From positions 1 to 58,870 of the forward strand of contig JAHKLW010000035.1 in NCBI GenBank assembly GCA_020854815.1: 58,870 nt of DNA, given 5' to 3'. The position numbers and the translations under genes are program-made. The notes under the pieces were generated by a model. That model searched no databases and was not told the origin of the DNA. It was given only the letters and a program-made list of their open reading frames with translations. Source of the DNA: Methanofastidiosum sp. Lineage in GTDB: Archaea > Methanobacteriota_B > Thermococci > Methanofastidiosales > Methanofastidiosaceae. Positions 34,414-42,213 of this stretch are shown here, piece after piece; position 1 is the stretch's first letter; each line of letters begins with the position of its first letter.

Positions 34414-35109
34414 GTGAATAAAAAAATTTCCATCCTTTCAATAGTTTTTACTTTTTTGTTATCTCTAGTCGGCTGTTTGTATATCGAAGAAAATAACTCT
34501 GCCCCAACCCAAACTGAAAACTCACAGCCTAAATATACCGATAAGGAGATTGAATACTTTGCTGAAATAGCCCTCGGAACTGAGTATGGCAACAATACGC
34601 AAGTCGTAAGAAAATGGAATTCAGATATAAGAATAAAAATTAATGGAAATCCAAATGAGAGAGACCTTCAGGCGCTGAATATGGTACTCTCAGAAATTAA
34701 TGCGATTATTGGTGACAAGATTAATTTATCTATTGTAACAATAAATCAAAATATTGATATCAATTTTGTCCCTTTATCTGAGTTTTCTGTATGTAATGCA
34801 GCTCCTGGTAACTACGGATACTTCAACTGCAAATGGAGAAACGATGTTATTTATGAATGCGATATATGTATCGCTACTAACGATTTTCTTCTACAGGAAG
34901 AACGGTCTCATATGATAAGGGAGGAAATAACTCAGTCTCTTGGGCTTATGAAAGACTCTTTGAAATATCGTGACAGTATATTCTATGAGGGGTGGACCCA
35001 AACTCAGAAATTTTCTGAGATTGATAGAAAAATGATAGAGATTCTATATTCTGATTCAATTAGACCGGGAATGAGAAAAGAACAGGTGGAAACTATTTTA
35101 AATAAGTGA
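34414..35109 (+). CDS. Lipoprotein with DUF2927-like metalloprotease domain
   Basis: 231 residues. GTG start; signal peptide with lipobox LLSLVGCLY. The domain has beta strands KWNSDIRIKING and a helix with EERSHMIREEITQSLGL, which matches the DUF2927 core EExxQxLG segment that resembles gluzincin proteases. Four or more cysteines (CNAAPGNYGYFNC, CDIC) may form disulfides. TATA lies ~25 bases before the GTG, so the message is probably leaderless. Activity as a protease is not proven; the HExxH form is degenerate (HMIREE). Confidence 0.6.
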   Translation: MNKKISILSIVFTFLLSLVGCLYIEENNSAPTQTENSQPKYTDKEIEYFAEIALGTEYGNNTQVVRKWNSDIRIKINGNPNERDLQALNMVLSEINAIIGDKINLSIVTINQNIDINFVPLSEFSVCNAAPGNYGYFNCKWRNDVIYECDICIATNDFLLQEERSHMIREEITQSLGLMKDSLKYRDSIFYEGWTQTQKFSEIDRKMIEILYSDSIRPGMRKEQVETILNK

Positions 35110-35172
35110 TTTTCATCTACCTGTCAAGAGATTAATCGAAACTATTTTAAATGTTTTATATATAGTGTGGAT

Positions 35173-35355
35173 ATGAACTACAGATTACTCTTAGGCTGTA
35201 TTAGCGTCGGATCAGGTTTATCCTTACTTTATTATAGATTTACAAATGCAATTTATTTCACCTTTTTTGAGATAGTCCTACTAGCCATGTCTCTATTTAT
35301 AGGAGTATTTTTAATAGTAAAAGGGCGACAGGAATCAAGGCAGATCAAAGAATAA
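35173..35355 (+). CDS. Small two-helix membrane protein
   Basis: 60 residues, two hydrophobic segments (LLLGCISVGSGLSLLYY and IVLLAMSLFIGVFLIVKG) and a charged tail. ATG 35173 chosen over GTG 35167. A TATA-like TTTTATATATAG at 35154-35165 is immediately upstream, so it is probably leaderless. No recognised family. Confidence 0.4.
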   Translation: MNYRLLLGCISVGSGLSLLYYRFTNAIYFTFFEIVLLAMSLFIGVFLIVKGRQESRQIKE

Positions 35356-35404
35356 AGACTAGACAATTGTAAGTTGAAATATAAAAAAGTTTTAATAAAA
35401 AAAT

Positions 35405-35703
35405 TTATTTTTCCTTGTAGAGGCCAAGCATCTTCATGAACTTTAGCATTGGTAGAGATTTTGGCAATATTGTGACTTTAGTTTCTTCGTTAGAACAATT
35501 AGTGTTTTTAAAAACTATTGTCCCTAGGCTAACTGCCCTGAAAGTTATTATATAATTTCCTCCTCCAAGGTTTTCTACATCTACCGTCTCAATAGGAGAC
35601 CCCGATGGATATGGATATTTTGGGGGCCCTTTATTATAGTAGACCATACAATCATTACATCACAAGGATTTTCAAAACCTGCCCCTCCAAACAGAATAAA
35701 CAC
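35405..35703 (-). pseudogene. Decayed paralogue of the exported protein at 2640-3107
   Basis: The C-terminal half is an open frame of 80 residues (35405-35647) with YIITFRAVSLGTIVF and PKSLPMLKFMKMLGLYKEK, which align with TLRALRPGTVGATF and PKEYPMHQFLKILEKNKNK of the intact protein. A hydrophobic signal-like segment (ISVFILFGGAGFENPCD) is found upstream in another frame (35645-35703), so a frameshift near 35640 separates the parts. The proper start is also missing. It is shorter and has fewer cysteines than the intact copy. It lies ~100 bases 3' of tRNA-Leu(CAG), as the intact copy lies 3' of tRNA-Leu(TAA). Confidence 0.55.
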
Positions 35704-35801
35704 TGATATTGTACCTTAAGTACAAATGTTTCCCCTACACGAACTGAAGTTTTGAATTATTATCTTATTTAAGCCTTTGTCTATCCATTTCAAAAAAGAA
35801 G

Positions 35802-35886
35802 TGGAGGGAGGGGGATTCGAACCCCCGAACACCTACGTGACAGGACTCTGAATCCTGCGCCTTTGGCCAAGCTCGGCAATCCCTCC
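35802..35886 (-). tRNA. tRNA-Leu (anticodon CAG)
   Basis: Class II tRNA with acceptor GGAGGGA/TCCCTCC, anticodon loop TTCAGAG between CAGGA and TCCTG, a long variable arm and GGTTCGAAT T-loop. Discriminator A; CCA not encoded; no intron. Its 3' end faces the decayed exported-protein gene. Confidence 0.92.
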
Positions 35887-35896
35887 TTTGAATATA

Positions 35897-36349
35897 CTAC
35901 ATATTTGTTTGTGAATCAGAGTGTTTCAATCTCTCAACTTCATTCCAGAGTTTTAATCCTTCCTCGCTGCTTGGTTTTTGATAGTTAATACCATGTGGCG
36001 TAGATCTTCCTTTTTCATCAAGAGTGACGAATGTTACAAATCCATCAACAAGTTGCTCTTTTGTGAGTCTTTTGTATATCTTTGTGTATATTGTTAAGCT
36101 TGTTTTTCCAACATGTGCTAAAACCGATTCAATCTGGATGATATCTCCATTGTTTCCAGGTCTAATAAATTTCATACCATGAATTTTTATACAGACAATT
36201 CTAGAAGGATCCCCATAGACTCTTGATGCTTCAATAAAAGCCCCCTCAACAAACCACATTGAAGTCACACCAGCAAAAAGTGTACCATGATGGTTCAAAT
36301 TCTCAGGTCTAACAAGTTTTGATATTGTAGTAAAATTTGAAGTATCCAT
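35897..36349 (-). CDS. Acyl-CoA thioesterase (hotdog fold)
   Basis: 150 residues. YciA/BACH-type hotdog thioesterase: the N-terminal VRPENLNHHGTLFAG segment contains the active-site region (N-H-x-G), and the SVLAHVGKTSLTIYTKIYK strand pair is typical. It hydrolyses acyl-CoA in the cytosol; chain length is not readable. The open frame extends to 36442, but that extension runs through the tRNA-Trp 3' exon and intron. ATG 36349 with AAGGTTGA upstream is therefore the real start. It lies directly downstream of tRNA-Trp and may be cotranscribed with it. Confidence 0.85.
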   Translation of the reverse strand: MDTSNFTTISKLVRPENLNHHGTLFAGVTSMWFVEGAFIEASRVYGDPSRIVCIKIHGMKFIRPGNNGDIIQIESVLAHVGKTSLTIYTKIYKRLTKEQLVDGFVTFVTLDEKGRSTPHGINYQKPSSEEGLKLWNEVERLKHSDSQTNM

Positions 36350-36365
36350 AAAATCAACCTTAAAG

Positions 36366-36509
36366 TGGGGACACAGGGATTTGAACCCTGATCCATGGAT
36401 TTCCCCATCAAACTCCAGAATTTCTTCATCGGCATACGCCATCAGTATTCTCTTTCATCTGGAAAGGATTCTGGAGTCCATGATGATGGCCTGGTTACAC
36501 CATGTCCCC
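36366..36509 (-). tRNA. tRNA-Trp (anticodon CCA) with 70-base intron
   Basis: Exon 1 is 36471-36509 (acceptor GGGGACA, through anticodon loop CTCCAG); exon 2 is 36366-36400 (ATCCAT, T-arm CAGGGTTCAAATCCCTG, acceptor TGTCCCC, discriminator A). Joined, the anticodon stem ATGGA/TCCAT closes the loop CTCCAGA. The intron 36401-36470 sits at the canonical 37/38 position and would be removed by the EndA endonuclease encoded at 56451. CCA is not encoded. Confidence 0.88.
36401..36470 (-). ncRNA. Box C/D guide RNA inside the tRNA-Trp intron
   Basis: The intron contains box C (core GATGA, intron bases 12-16), D' CTGA (26-29), C' GATGA (41-45) and a D-like TTGA (60-63). The ten bases before box D, ATTCTGGAGT, are complementary to ACTCCAGAAT of the unspliced anticodon loop and intron start. 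So the intron is predicted to guide 2'-O-methylation of its own precursor, as known for Haloferax tRNA-Trp (position 34). Box D is degenerate; the plain N+5 rule points at C35, one base off the known C34 site. Confidence 0.7.
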
Positions 36510-36516
36510 TTTGCGA

Positions 36517-36587
36517 AGCCGGGGGAGGGAGTTGAACCCTCGTAATCGGATCTGCAGTCCGAGGCCGAGCCTCTCGACAACCCCGGC
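36517..36587 (-). tRNA. tRNA-Cys (anticodon GCA)
   Basis: Acceptor GCCGGGG/CCCCGGC, anticodon loop CTGCAGA between TCGGA and TCCGA, T-arm GAGGGTTCAACTCCCTC. The discriminator is T (U73), as required for Cys. No intron. It lies eight bases from tRNA-Trp on the same strand, so the two are probably processed from one precursor. Confidence 0.92.
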
Positions 36588-36612
36588 GTAATCAAGATAG
36601 ACTTTAAGTATT

Positions 36613-37917
36613 TTATAAAACTTTCGTTAAATAATTTGAAGATGAAGAAAAAAAATCATTCAAGGAAATCTTACTCTCTTTTCCTGATTCAAGGTCACGC
36701 AAGGTGACATTGCCCTCTTTTAGATCCCTTTCACCGACAATCAGAAGTGATTTTGCGCCCAATTTGTTTGCAAATTTAATCTGATTTGAAAGATTTCTGC
36801 CCATAATATCAAAATCAACTTTAAAGCCGCTATTTCTCAAGCTGGTCAATAACTTTGAAACTTCCTTTTCAACATCCCCAATAGTTGCAATGAAGAGATC
36901 AATCTCAACCTTTTCTTCAGGCCATATGTTTTTTCTTCTCATCATGAGCTCTAGTACGGCATCGCCCATACCAAATCCAACAGCAGGTATATGCTCTCCT
37001 CCGAAAAGCTCTGCGAGATTGTCATATCGCCCTCCACCAAAAAGGGCCCTAAACTCTCTTTTTCTATCATGGACTTCAAAAACCATGCCTGTATAATAGT
37101 CAAGACCTCTTACAATCGATGGGTCGAAAGTGATAAATTTATCGTAACTTCTATCACTTAGATTTTGCGCAATTTTCTTCAGGGACTCGATAACTTTTGA
37201 TATACCATCCCCAGTGTAGGATTTTGATAATTTTTCAATCGATTTTAAGAAGTCACCCTTTGAACTGAGAAAAGTCTCTATTTGTTCAATTTGTTCGCTG
37301 TCTAACTTAAGGGCCATTAACATTTCTTTAAAGTCCCTTTCGCTCACCTTCTCTCTCTTATCAATAATTTTAAGGATATCCTGGTAATTTTTTATTCCAA
37401 TATTTAATAGGAACTCCTGGAGCATGCGCCTGTCAGATATCCTGACTTCAATGTCTGATTCGTCAAAACCTAAATCACAAAGTAGTTTTATTGCACAGGA
37501 TATAACTTCAGTGTCAGCTCTAGGGTCTTCTGAGCCAAATATATCAATATTTAACTGATAGAACTCTCTTAACCTCCCACTCTGTGGCCTTTCATATCTC
37601 CATAACCTTGGTATAGAATACCACTTGACTGGGAATGAAAGCTCTTTTGCCCTAGATACTAAAACTCTGACTACTGAAGGTGTAAGTTCTGGGCGCAAAG
37701 AGATCATTCTTCCGCCTTTGTCTTCGAAAGCATAAAGTTCTTCAATGATCTCTTCACCGCTTTTTATAGAATAAAGTTCAAATAGTTCGATTGCCGGTGT
37801 ATCTGTTTCAAAAAATCCAAATTCCTCTACACTTTTTTGTATAGATGAAAATACTTTCTTTCTTGCAGCCATTTCATTTGGAAGAAAATCCCTAGTTCCT
37901 CTCAAGCGTTCGAACAT
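36613..37917 (-). CDS. hisS: Histidyl-tRNA synthetase
   Basis: 434 residues. Class II synthetase motif 2 region (RYERPQSGRLREFYQLNID), the His-specific motif RGLDYYTGMVFE, and the AVGFGMGDAVLELM segment are all present. The C-terminal anticodon-binding alpha/beta domain (IDLFIATIGDVEKEVSKLL) follows. Start ATG 37917 (MFERLRGTRDFLPNE) is the family start. HisZ-type paralogues lack parts of motif 3, but here the catalytic core is complete. It is followed by tRNA-Cys and tRNA-Trp on the same strand. Confidence 0.95.
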   Translation of the reverse strand: MFERLRGTRDFLPNEMAARKKVFSSIQKSVEEFGFFETDTPAIELFELYSIKSGEEIIEELYAFEDKGGRMISLRPELTPSVVRVLVSRAKELSFPVKWYSIPRLWRYERPQSGRLREFYQLNIDIFGSEDPRADTEVISCAIKLLCDLGFDESDIEVRISDRRMLQEFLLNIGIKNYQDILKIIDKREKVSERDFKEMLMALKLDSEQIEQIETFLSSKGDFLKSIEKLSKSYTGDGISKVIESLKKIAQNLSDRSYDKFITFDPSIVRGLDYYTGMVFEVHDRKREFRALFGGGRYDNLAELFGGEHIPAVGFGMGDAVLELMMRRKNIWPEEKVEIDLFIATIGDVEKEVSKLLTSLRNSGFKVDFDIMGRNLSNQIKFANKLGAKSLLIVGERDLKEGNVTLRDLESGKESKISLNDFFSSSSNYLTKVL

Positions 37918-37938
37918 CTTTGCACCCAGGTTAAAAAT

Positions 37939-38514
37939 TTAAAGCAATTTGCTGATTGATTTACCTTGCTCTATAGCCTCTCTGATTATTGCCTCCCTTT
38001 TAAGAGTTTCTTCAGCAATATGAATGATATCTTCAACTTTCTCCTTTGGAATGACAACGAGGCCATCATCATCGCCTACTACCCAGTCCCCTGGATTTAC
38101 AATGACCCCCCCACAGACTACCGGGACATTTATCTCTCCAAGTCTTGTTGCAGTACCTGCTCTTGTTACTATACCTCGGCAGAATACAGAGAGCCCCTCT
38201 CCCTTTATGCTCTTGACATCCCTTATGGCTCCATCAACAACTACTCCACTAACCCCTTTTAGTTTAGCCTGCATTGCCATAAGGTCCCCGAATAGAGAAT
38301 ATTTTGTAATTCCGCCGCCGTCAATCACTAAAACTTGTCCTTGAGAAATCTCTTCAAGAGCTTTTAGTGCTGTAAGCATATCACCTGGACAGCATTTTGC
38401 AGTGAATGCTGGGCCACAGAGAAAGTCGCCTTCCTTGATAGATTTTATAGATTCATCAACTGAACCTCTTTTCCGTAGGGCATCATTGATAGAAGCTGCG
38501 TCAAGAGATCTCAA
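37939..38514 (-). CDS. RraA-fold protein (HMG/CHA aldolase-like)
   Basis: 191 residues. The RraA fold includes regulators of RNase E and class II pyruvate aldolases / oxaloacetate decarboxylases (HMG aldolase). The aldolase-type signature LFGDLMAMQAKLKGV and VVVDGAIRD, with the conserved Arg and Asp near the metal site, is present. RNase E is absent from Archaea, so an enzyme role is more likely. The start given is TTG; the frame is open for ~11 further codons up to the CaiB stop but without a standard start. It is the last gene of the minus-strand run that begins with the carboxyltransferase at 43764. Confidence 0.75.
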   Translation of the reverse strand: MRSLDAASINDALRKRGSVDESIKSIKEGDFLCGPAFTAKCCPGDMLTALKALEEISQGQVLVIDGGGITKYSLFGDLMAMQAKLKGVSGVVVDGAIRDVKSIKGEGLSVFCRGIVTRAGTATRLGEINVPVVCGGVIVNPGDWVVGDDDGLVVIPKEKVEDIIHIAEETLKREAIIREAIEQGKSISKLL

Positions 38515-38547
38515 TTTCTTCTCTATCTCTTCCCTTTTCGTATCTAT

Positions 38548-39744
38548 CTACCCCCTCACATATATTATTTTATCCTTCTTCAATTCCTCTATCTTTTCTT
38601 TAGAGTACCCCAATACGTTGGATAATACTTCTTCAGTATTTTCCCCCAATGCAGGTGGGCGTACGTGATCTTTACACGGCGTAAGTGGTAAATTTAGAGG
38701 ACTGTTTGCAGTTACCATCTTTCCTGCAATAGGGTGATCAAATTCAAAGAGCATCTTCCTATATTTTGTGTTTGGGTCATTTATTACTTTATCAATTGTA
38801 TTTACAGGGCCACATGGAACGCCGGCATCAGTTATTATTTTGACTAGCTCTTCAGTAGTATGCTTTTCTGTCCAGCCTTCAATGATCTTCTTCAGCTCGG
38901 CCTGATTTTTTGTTCGTGAATCGTTATTTTTGAATCTTTCAGCCATTAACAATAAATTAAACTCAGGGATACTCTTACAAAACATCTCCCATAAATGGTC
39001 ATTTCCTATACCTATAACCATGTGCCCATCACTGGTCTTAAAGACATCAAAAGGGGTAAGGCTTGGGTGTCTTGAGCCAATCCTCTGAGGTATTTCTCCT
39101 GAAACTGTATACCTAACTGCAGCATTTTCTAAAATTGCAATAATGCAGTCAACCATTGCTGTGTCTATGTACTGGCCTTGGCCATTTTTATCCCTTGTTC
39201 TCAAAGCCCCAAGTATGGCAATAGCAGAAAACATGCCTGAAATTATATCTGCAAGTGATGACCCAACTCTTGTTGGAGGCTTATCAGGGTAACCTGTTAT
39301 ACTCATTAACCCACCATAGGCTTGTGCAATAATATCATATCCGGGCCTTCCAGGATATACTGAGTCATTTCCGAATTGTGATATTGTGGCGTATATTATT
39401 CCGGGATTTATCTTTTTGACATTTTCATATGAAAATCCAAGCTTATCCATTGTTCCAGGTCTAAAGTTTTCCGTGATTACATCACATATTTTTATAAATT
39501 CCCTAACGATTTCTTTTCCCTTTTCTTCTTTTAGATTAATAACAATGCTTTTTTTGTTCCTGTTAATGCTCATAAAGTAAGCACTTTCTCCGTTTTTGTA
39601 GGGTCCGAATTTTCTAGAGTCATCGCCGTCACTCTTTTCAATTTTTATAACCTCAGCCCCGAGATCACTTAGTATCATGGTACAGTATGGCATCGCAAGT
39701 ACATGGCTTAGATCCAATATCCTTACTCCTTCTAATGGCCTCAT
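38548..39744 (-). CDS. CaiB/BaiF-type (class III) CoA-transferase
   Basis: 398 residues. Class III enzymes move CoA between an acyl-CoA and a free acid, using an Asp nucleophile. Typical segments are present: LEGVRILDLSHVLAMPYCTMILSDLGAEVIKIE (read in part), NRNKKSIVINLK, the active-site region IIAQAYGGLMSITGYPDKPP and the closing NPNTKYRKMLFEFDHP. The start ATG 39744 overlaps the stop of the 45-residue epsilon-like peptide (ATGA). Its place behind a biotin decarboxylase suggests it makes or recycles the CoA ester decarboxylated there; the acid is unknown. Confidence 0.9.
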   Translation of the reverse strand: MRPLEGVRILDLSHVLAMPYCTMILSDLGAEVIKIEKSDGDDSRKFGPYKNGESAYFMSINRNKKSIVINLKEEKGKEIVREFIKICDVITENFRPGTMDKLGFSYENVKKINPGIIYATISQFGNDSVYPGRPGYDIIAQAYGGLMSITGYPDKPPTRVGSSLADIISGMFSAIAILGALRTRDKNGQGQYIDTAMVDCIIAILENAAVRYTVSGEIPQRIGSRHPSLTPFDVFKTSDGHMVIGIGNDHLWEMFCKSIPEFNLLLMAERFKNNDSRTKNQAELKKIIEGWTEKHTTEELVKIITDAGVPCGPVNTIDKVINDPNTKYRKMLFEFDHPIAGKMVTANSPLNLPLTPCKDHVRPPALGENTEEVLSNVLGYSKEKIEELKKDKIIYVRG

Positions 39745-39878
39745 TTATCCACCTCGCTAAAATTAAATAATGAAAGGATCACAACAATTTCCTCAACAGA
39801 TGGATTACCATCTATTTCAATTGAGCGACATTTGTCCTTTTTTTCATCTTTTTTGTCTATTATCTCATCCATTGACAT
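39741..39878 (-). CDS. Epsilon-like small subunit (AccE/MmdE type) of the decarboxylase
   Basis: A 45-residue peptide too short for usual gene calling. After a charged start (MSMDEIIDKKDEKKDKC) it contains IEIDGNPSVEEIVVILSL. That matches the core of acyl-CoA carboxylase epsilon subunits of actinobacteria (xxGNPxxEExAAxxxxL) and is compatible with the ~55-residue epsilon subunit of Veillonella methylmalonyl-CoA decarboxylase. The stop overlaps the CaiB gene start as ATGA, and it begins 19 bases after the biotin carrier gene, so it is translated within the operon. The second in-frame ATG (39872) is an alternative start. Confidence 0.7.
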   Translation of the reverse strand: MSMDEIIDKKDEKKDKCRSIEIDGNPSVEEIVVILSLFNFSEVDK

Positions 39879-39897
39879 ATTAATAAACTTTTCCCAT

Positions 39898-40284
39898 TTA
39901 TTTTGTGTCTATTACAAAGAGAAGTTCGCCCTTTTCGACAATCATTCCTTCGTGAACCGATATCGTTGATAATAAACCTGATTCCGGAGCATGTATTTCT
40001 GTTTCCATCTTCATTGCGATTAATGTCATTATGGAATCTCCCCTAACTACTCGCTCTCCAGCTTTCTTTCCTAACTTAAGGACAATACCGCCGACCAAAG
40101 AATCAACATAAACAATATCGTTCTCTTTTCTATATTGATTTTCACTCTTCTTTTTTTGCACCTTTTTTAAAACAGAAACTTCATAGATTAATTCATCATA
40201 GATTACCTGGTACTCGCCATCAGCTACCTTATTCAATTTAATAAGATGTTCTTTATCGTCAATTTTTATTTTAAATTCATCCAT
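39898..40284 (-). CDS. Biotinyl-domain protein (decarboxylase biotin carrier 2)
   Basis: 128 residues. A beta-rich N-terminal part (IKIDDKEHLIKLNKV) is followed by a biotinyl domain with the acceptor Lys K92 in AMKMETEIHAPESG. It differs from the usual short linker type by lacking a Pro/Ala linker. It is five bases downstream of the OadB-like gene. Together with the carrier at 41438 it gives this operon two biotin carriers, like the gamma and related carrier subunits of some methylmalonyl-CoA decarboxylases and glutaconyl-CoA decarboxylases. Confidence 0.85.
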   Translation of the reverse strand: MDEFKIKIDDKEHLIKLNKVADGEYQVIYDELIYEVSVLKKVQKKKSENQYRKENDIVYVDSLVGGIVLKLGKKAGERVVRGDSIMTLIAMKMETEIHAPESGLLSTISVHEGMIVEKGELLFVIDTK

Positions 40285-40289
40285 TTAAA

Positions 40290-41426
40290 TCAAGCTAGAG
40301 CGGCTATTAAGACTCCAGCCGCAACAGCTGTACCTATAACCCCTGCAACATTAGGCCCCATGGCATGCATTAAAAGGTGATTTTGTGGGTCTTCCTTAAG
40401 TCCCATCTTCTGGACCACTCTTGCAGCCATTGGAACAGCTGAAACACCTGCAGCACCTATCATTGGATTTATCTTTTCCTTTAGGAATAGATTCATTATT
40501 TTGGCAGCAATTACTCCTCCGCAAGCAGCAGCAAAGAAAGCCACAATGCCAATTAGAAATATTTTAATCGTCTGTATGTTAAGAAAGCTTTCAGCACTCA
40601 TTACACTTCCTACTGAAAGCCCCAATATAATAGTCACAATATTTAGAAGTTCTTCACTAGCGCCTTTTGCAAGCCTCTGAGTAACACCACTTTCTCTAAA
40701 CAGATTTCCAACAAACAACATTCCTACTAATGGAATAGCCTTAGGAACTAAAAGCCCAGTTACAATCGCACCAACAATTGGAAACAGTACTTTTTCCTTC
40801 TTGCTAACACTTCTCATCTGGACCATTCTAATCATTCTTTCCTTCTTAGTAGTTGTCAATCTGATTGCTGGCGGTATTATCAAAGGAACTAAAGACATGT
40901 ATGAGTATGCCGCAACAGCTGTTGCACCCAGAAGTTCAGGCGCAAGGACTGTTGTAACATAGATTGTTGTTGGCCCATCAGCACCGCCTATAATCCCAAT
41001 TGAGGCAGCTTGGTCTGAAGTAAAACCTAGAATAATAGATCCAACAAGTGCAATAAAGACCCCTATCTGTGCAGCAGCACCCAAAAGAAAAGTCTTAGGA
41101 TTTGAAAGAAGCGGCCCAAAATCAGTCAGAGCTCCTATCCCCATGAATATGATACTTGGAACTATTTCATTTGCAATTAGATATTTGACAAACAGCCCAA
41201 AAACCCCACCTATTGCATTGGGATCAGATATCCCTGTTAGAGGTAAATTAGACAAGATTGCACCAAATCCTATTGGCACAAGTAACAACGGTTCAAATCC
41301 CTTATTGATACCAAGGTAGACAAGTATGCAGCCTACTATAATCATAGCTACGTTTCCAGGCGTTAAAGCAAAAATCCCGCTTGTGGTCTGAAATACTTCA
41401 ATAAATGTTCCTACAACGTCAATCAA
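40290..41426 (-). CDS. mmdB: Sodium-translocating decarboxylase beta subunit (OadB/MmdB/MadB family)
   Basis: 378 residues with about nine membrane helices. It decarboxylates carboxybiotin and uses the energy to pump sodium out of the cell. The signature GGADGPTTIYVTTVLAPELL contains the essential Asp; a second conserved region is GLSVGSVMSAESFL, and the end has GPNVAGVIGTAVAAG. The start is TTG 41426, five bases after GGTGA. It is the only pump subunit in the window, so it may serve both the acyl-CoA decarboxylase here and the malonate enzyme at 25.4-34.0 kb. Confidence 0.93.
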   Translation of the reverse strand: MIDVVGTFIEVFQTTSGIFALTPGNVAMIIVGCILVYLGINKGFEPLLLVPIGFGAILSNLPLTGISDPNAIGGVFGLFVKYLIANEIVPSIIFMGIGALTDFGPLLSNPKTFLLGAAAQIGVFIALVGSIILGFTSDQAASIGIIGGADGPTTIYVTTVLAPELLGATAVAAYSYMSLVPLIIPPAIRLTTTKKERMIRMVQMRSVSKKEKVLFPIVGAIVTGLLVPKAIPLVGMLFVGNLFRESGVTQRLAKGASEELLNIVTIILGLSVGSVMSAESFLNIQTIKIFLIGIVAFFAAACGGVIAAKIMNLFLKEKINPMIGAAGVSAVPMAARVVQKMGLKEDPQNHLLMHAMGPNVAGVIGTAVAAGVLIAALA

Positions 41427-41437
41427 TCAAATCACCT

Positions 41438-41875
41438 TTAACCTATAATAAATAGGACATCACCTGAATTAATGGACTGACCAGGATTTACATGTATATT
41501 CAAAATTTTGCCTGCAGTAGGAGAAGATATTTCATTTTCCATCTTCATTGATTCAACTATCATTACCACATCCCCTATACTCACTGTGTCGCCAACCTTT
41601 TTCTTAAGTGAAAGAACGGTTCCCGCCATTACAGCCTTAACTTCTTCGCCTTTTCCCTTTGAAACAGGGGTAGAAGGTTTGGGGGCTTCTGGGGGTGGAG
41701 AATAAACTTCAGTTTTAGGTTTTGGTGTAGGGGCTGGACTCTTAATCCCAAGTACTTCTTCAATTGATAAGTTCAGAGTTTTATCGCCCAATTTCATCTC
41801 TAAATTTCCTCCGCCTAAATCCTCTATATCAACCTGATAATCCTTGCCATTAATCTTAACATTGTATTTTGCCAT
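41438..41875 (-). CDS. mmdC: Biotin carboxyl carrier protein (decarboxylase gamma/C subunit)
   Basis: 145 residues. N-terminal beta part (YNVKINGKDYQVDIEDLGGGN), Pro-rich linker (~45-75), and a biotinyl domain with acceptor Lys K111 in ESMKMENEISSPTAG. This is the usual plan of MmdC/GcdC. ATG 41875 is one base into the stop of the OadG-like gene (TAATG), showing coupled translation. It lies 11 bases before the pump subunit gene. Confidence 0.92.
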   Translation of the reverse strand: MAKYNVKINGKDYQVDIEDLGGGNLEMKLGDKTLNLSIEEVLGIKSPAPTPKPKTEVYSPPPEAPKPSTPVSKGKGEEVKAVMAGTVLSLKKKVGDTVSIGDVVMIVESMKMENEISSPTAGKILNIHVNPGQSINSGDVLFIIG

Positions 41876-42204
41876 TATATCCCCTCTATCATTTCTCTTC
41901 TACCTAAAACTTTCCAGTTTTCATTAGGTTTTGAAAGAGATATTACTGGAACTTCACTCTTAAAACAATGCATATAGGCTACAGCAATCATAGCCATAAC
42001 CTCTTCATAATCGTTTTCCGCTTTGGATATATCCTCAACTTTTATTTCTTCTTCAGAAGAGTTATTCTTTTTTTCATCATTTTTAGTAATAGACCTACCG
42101 ATTATAGTAATAATCGAGGATAAAATAATAAGAACCAAAAACGTGATCCCCATTCCAACAATTACGAGTTCCAATCCAAGAAACAGTTCGATCATATCTA
42201 CCAT
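41875..42204 (-). CDS. mmdD: OadG/MmdD-like small membrane subunit
   Basis: 109 residues. One N-terminal membrane helix (LGLELVIVGMGITFLVLIILSS read in part) and a polar, acidic tail. OadG-type subunits hold the carboxyltransferase and biotin carrier to the membrane pump. The tail lacks the poly-Pro/His Zn site known from Klebsiella OadG but has the later helix YEEVMAMIAVAYMHCF of MmdD-like forms. ATG 42204 is chosen over GTG 42213 because GGTGA lies five bases upstream. Confidence 0.85.
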   Translation of the reverse strand: MVDMIELFLGLELVIVGMGITFLVLIILSSIITIIGRSITKNDEKKNNSSEEEIKVEDISKAENDYEEVMAMIAVAYMHCFKSEVPVISLSKPNENWKVLGRREMIEGI

Positions 42205-42213
42205 TACTTTCAC

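Noticed and set aside
36350-36442. N-terminal extension of the thioesterase
   Set aside because: The extension translates the tRNA-Trp exon and intron; ATG 36349 has a ribosome site and fits the family start.
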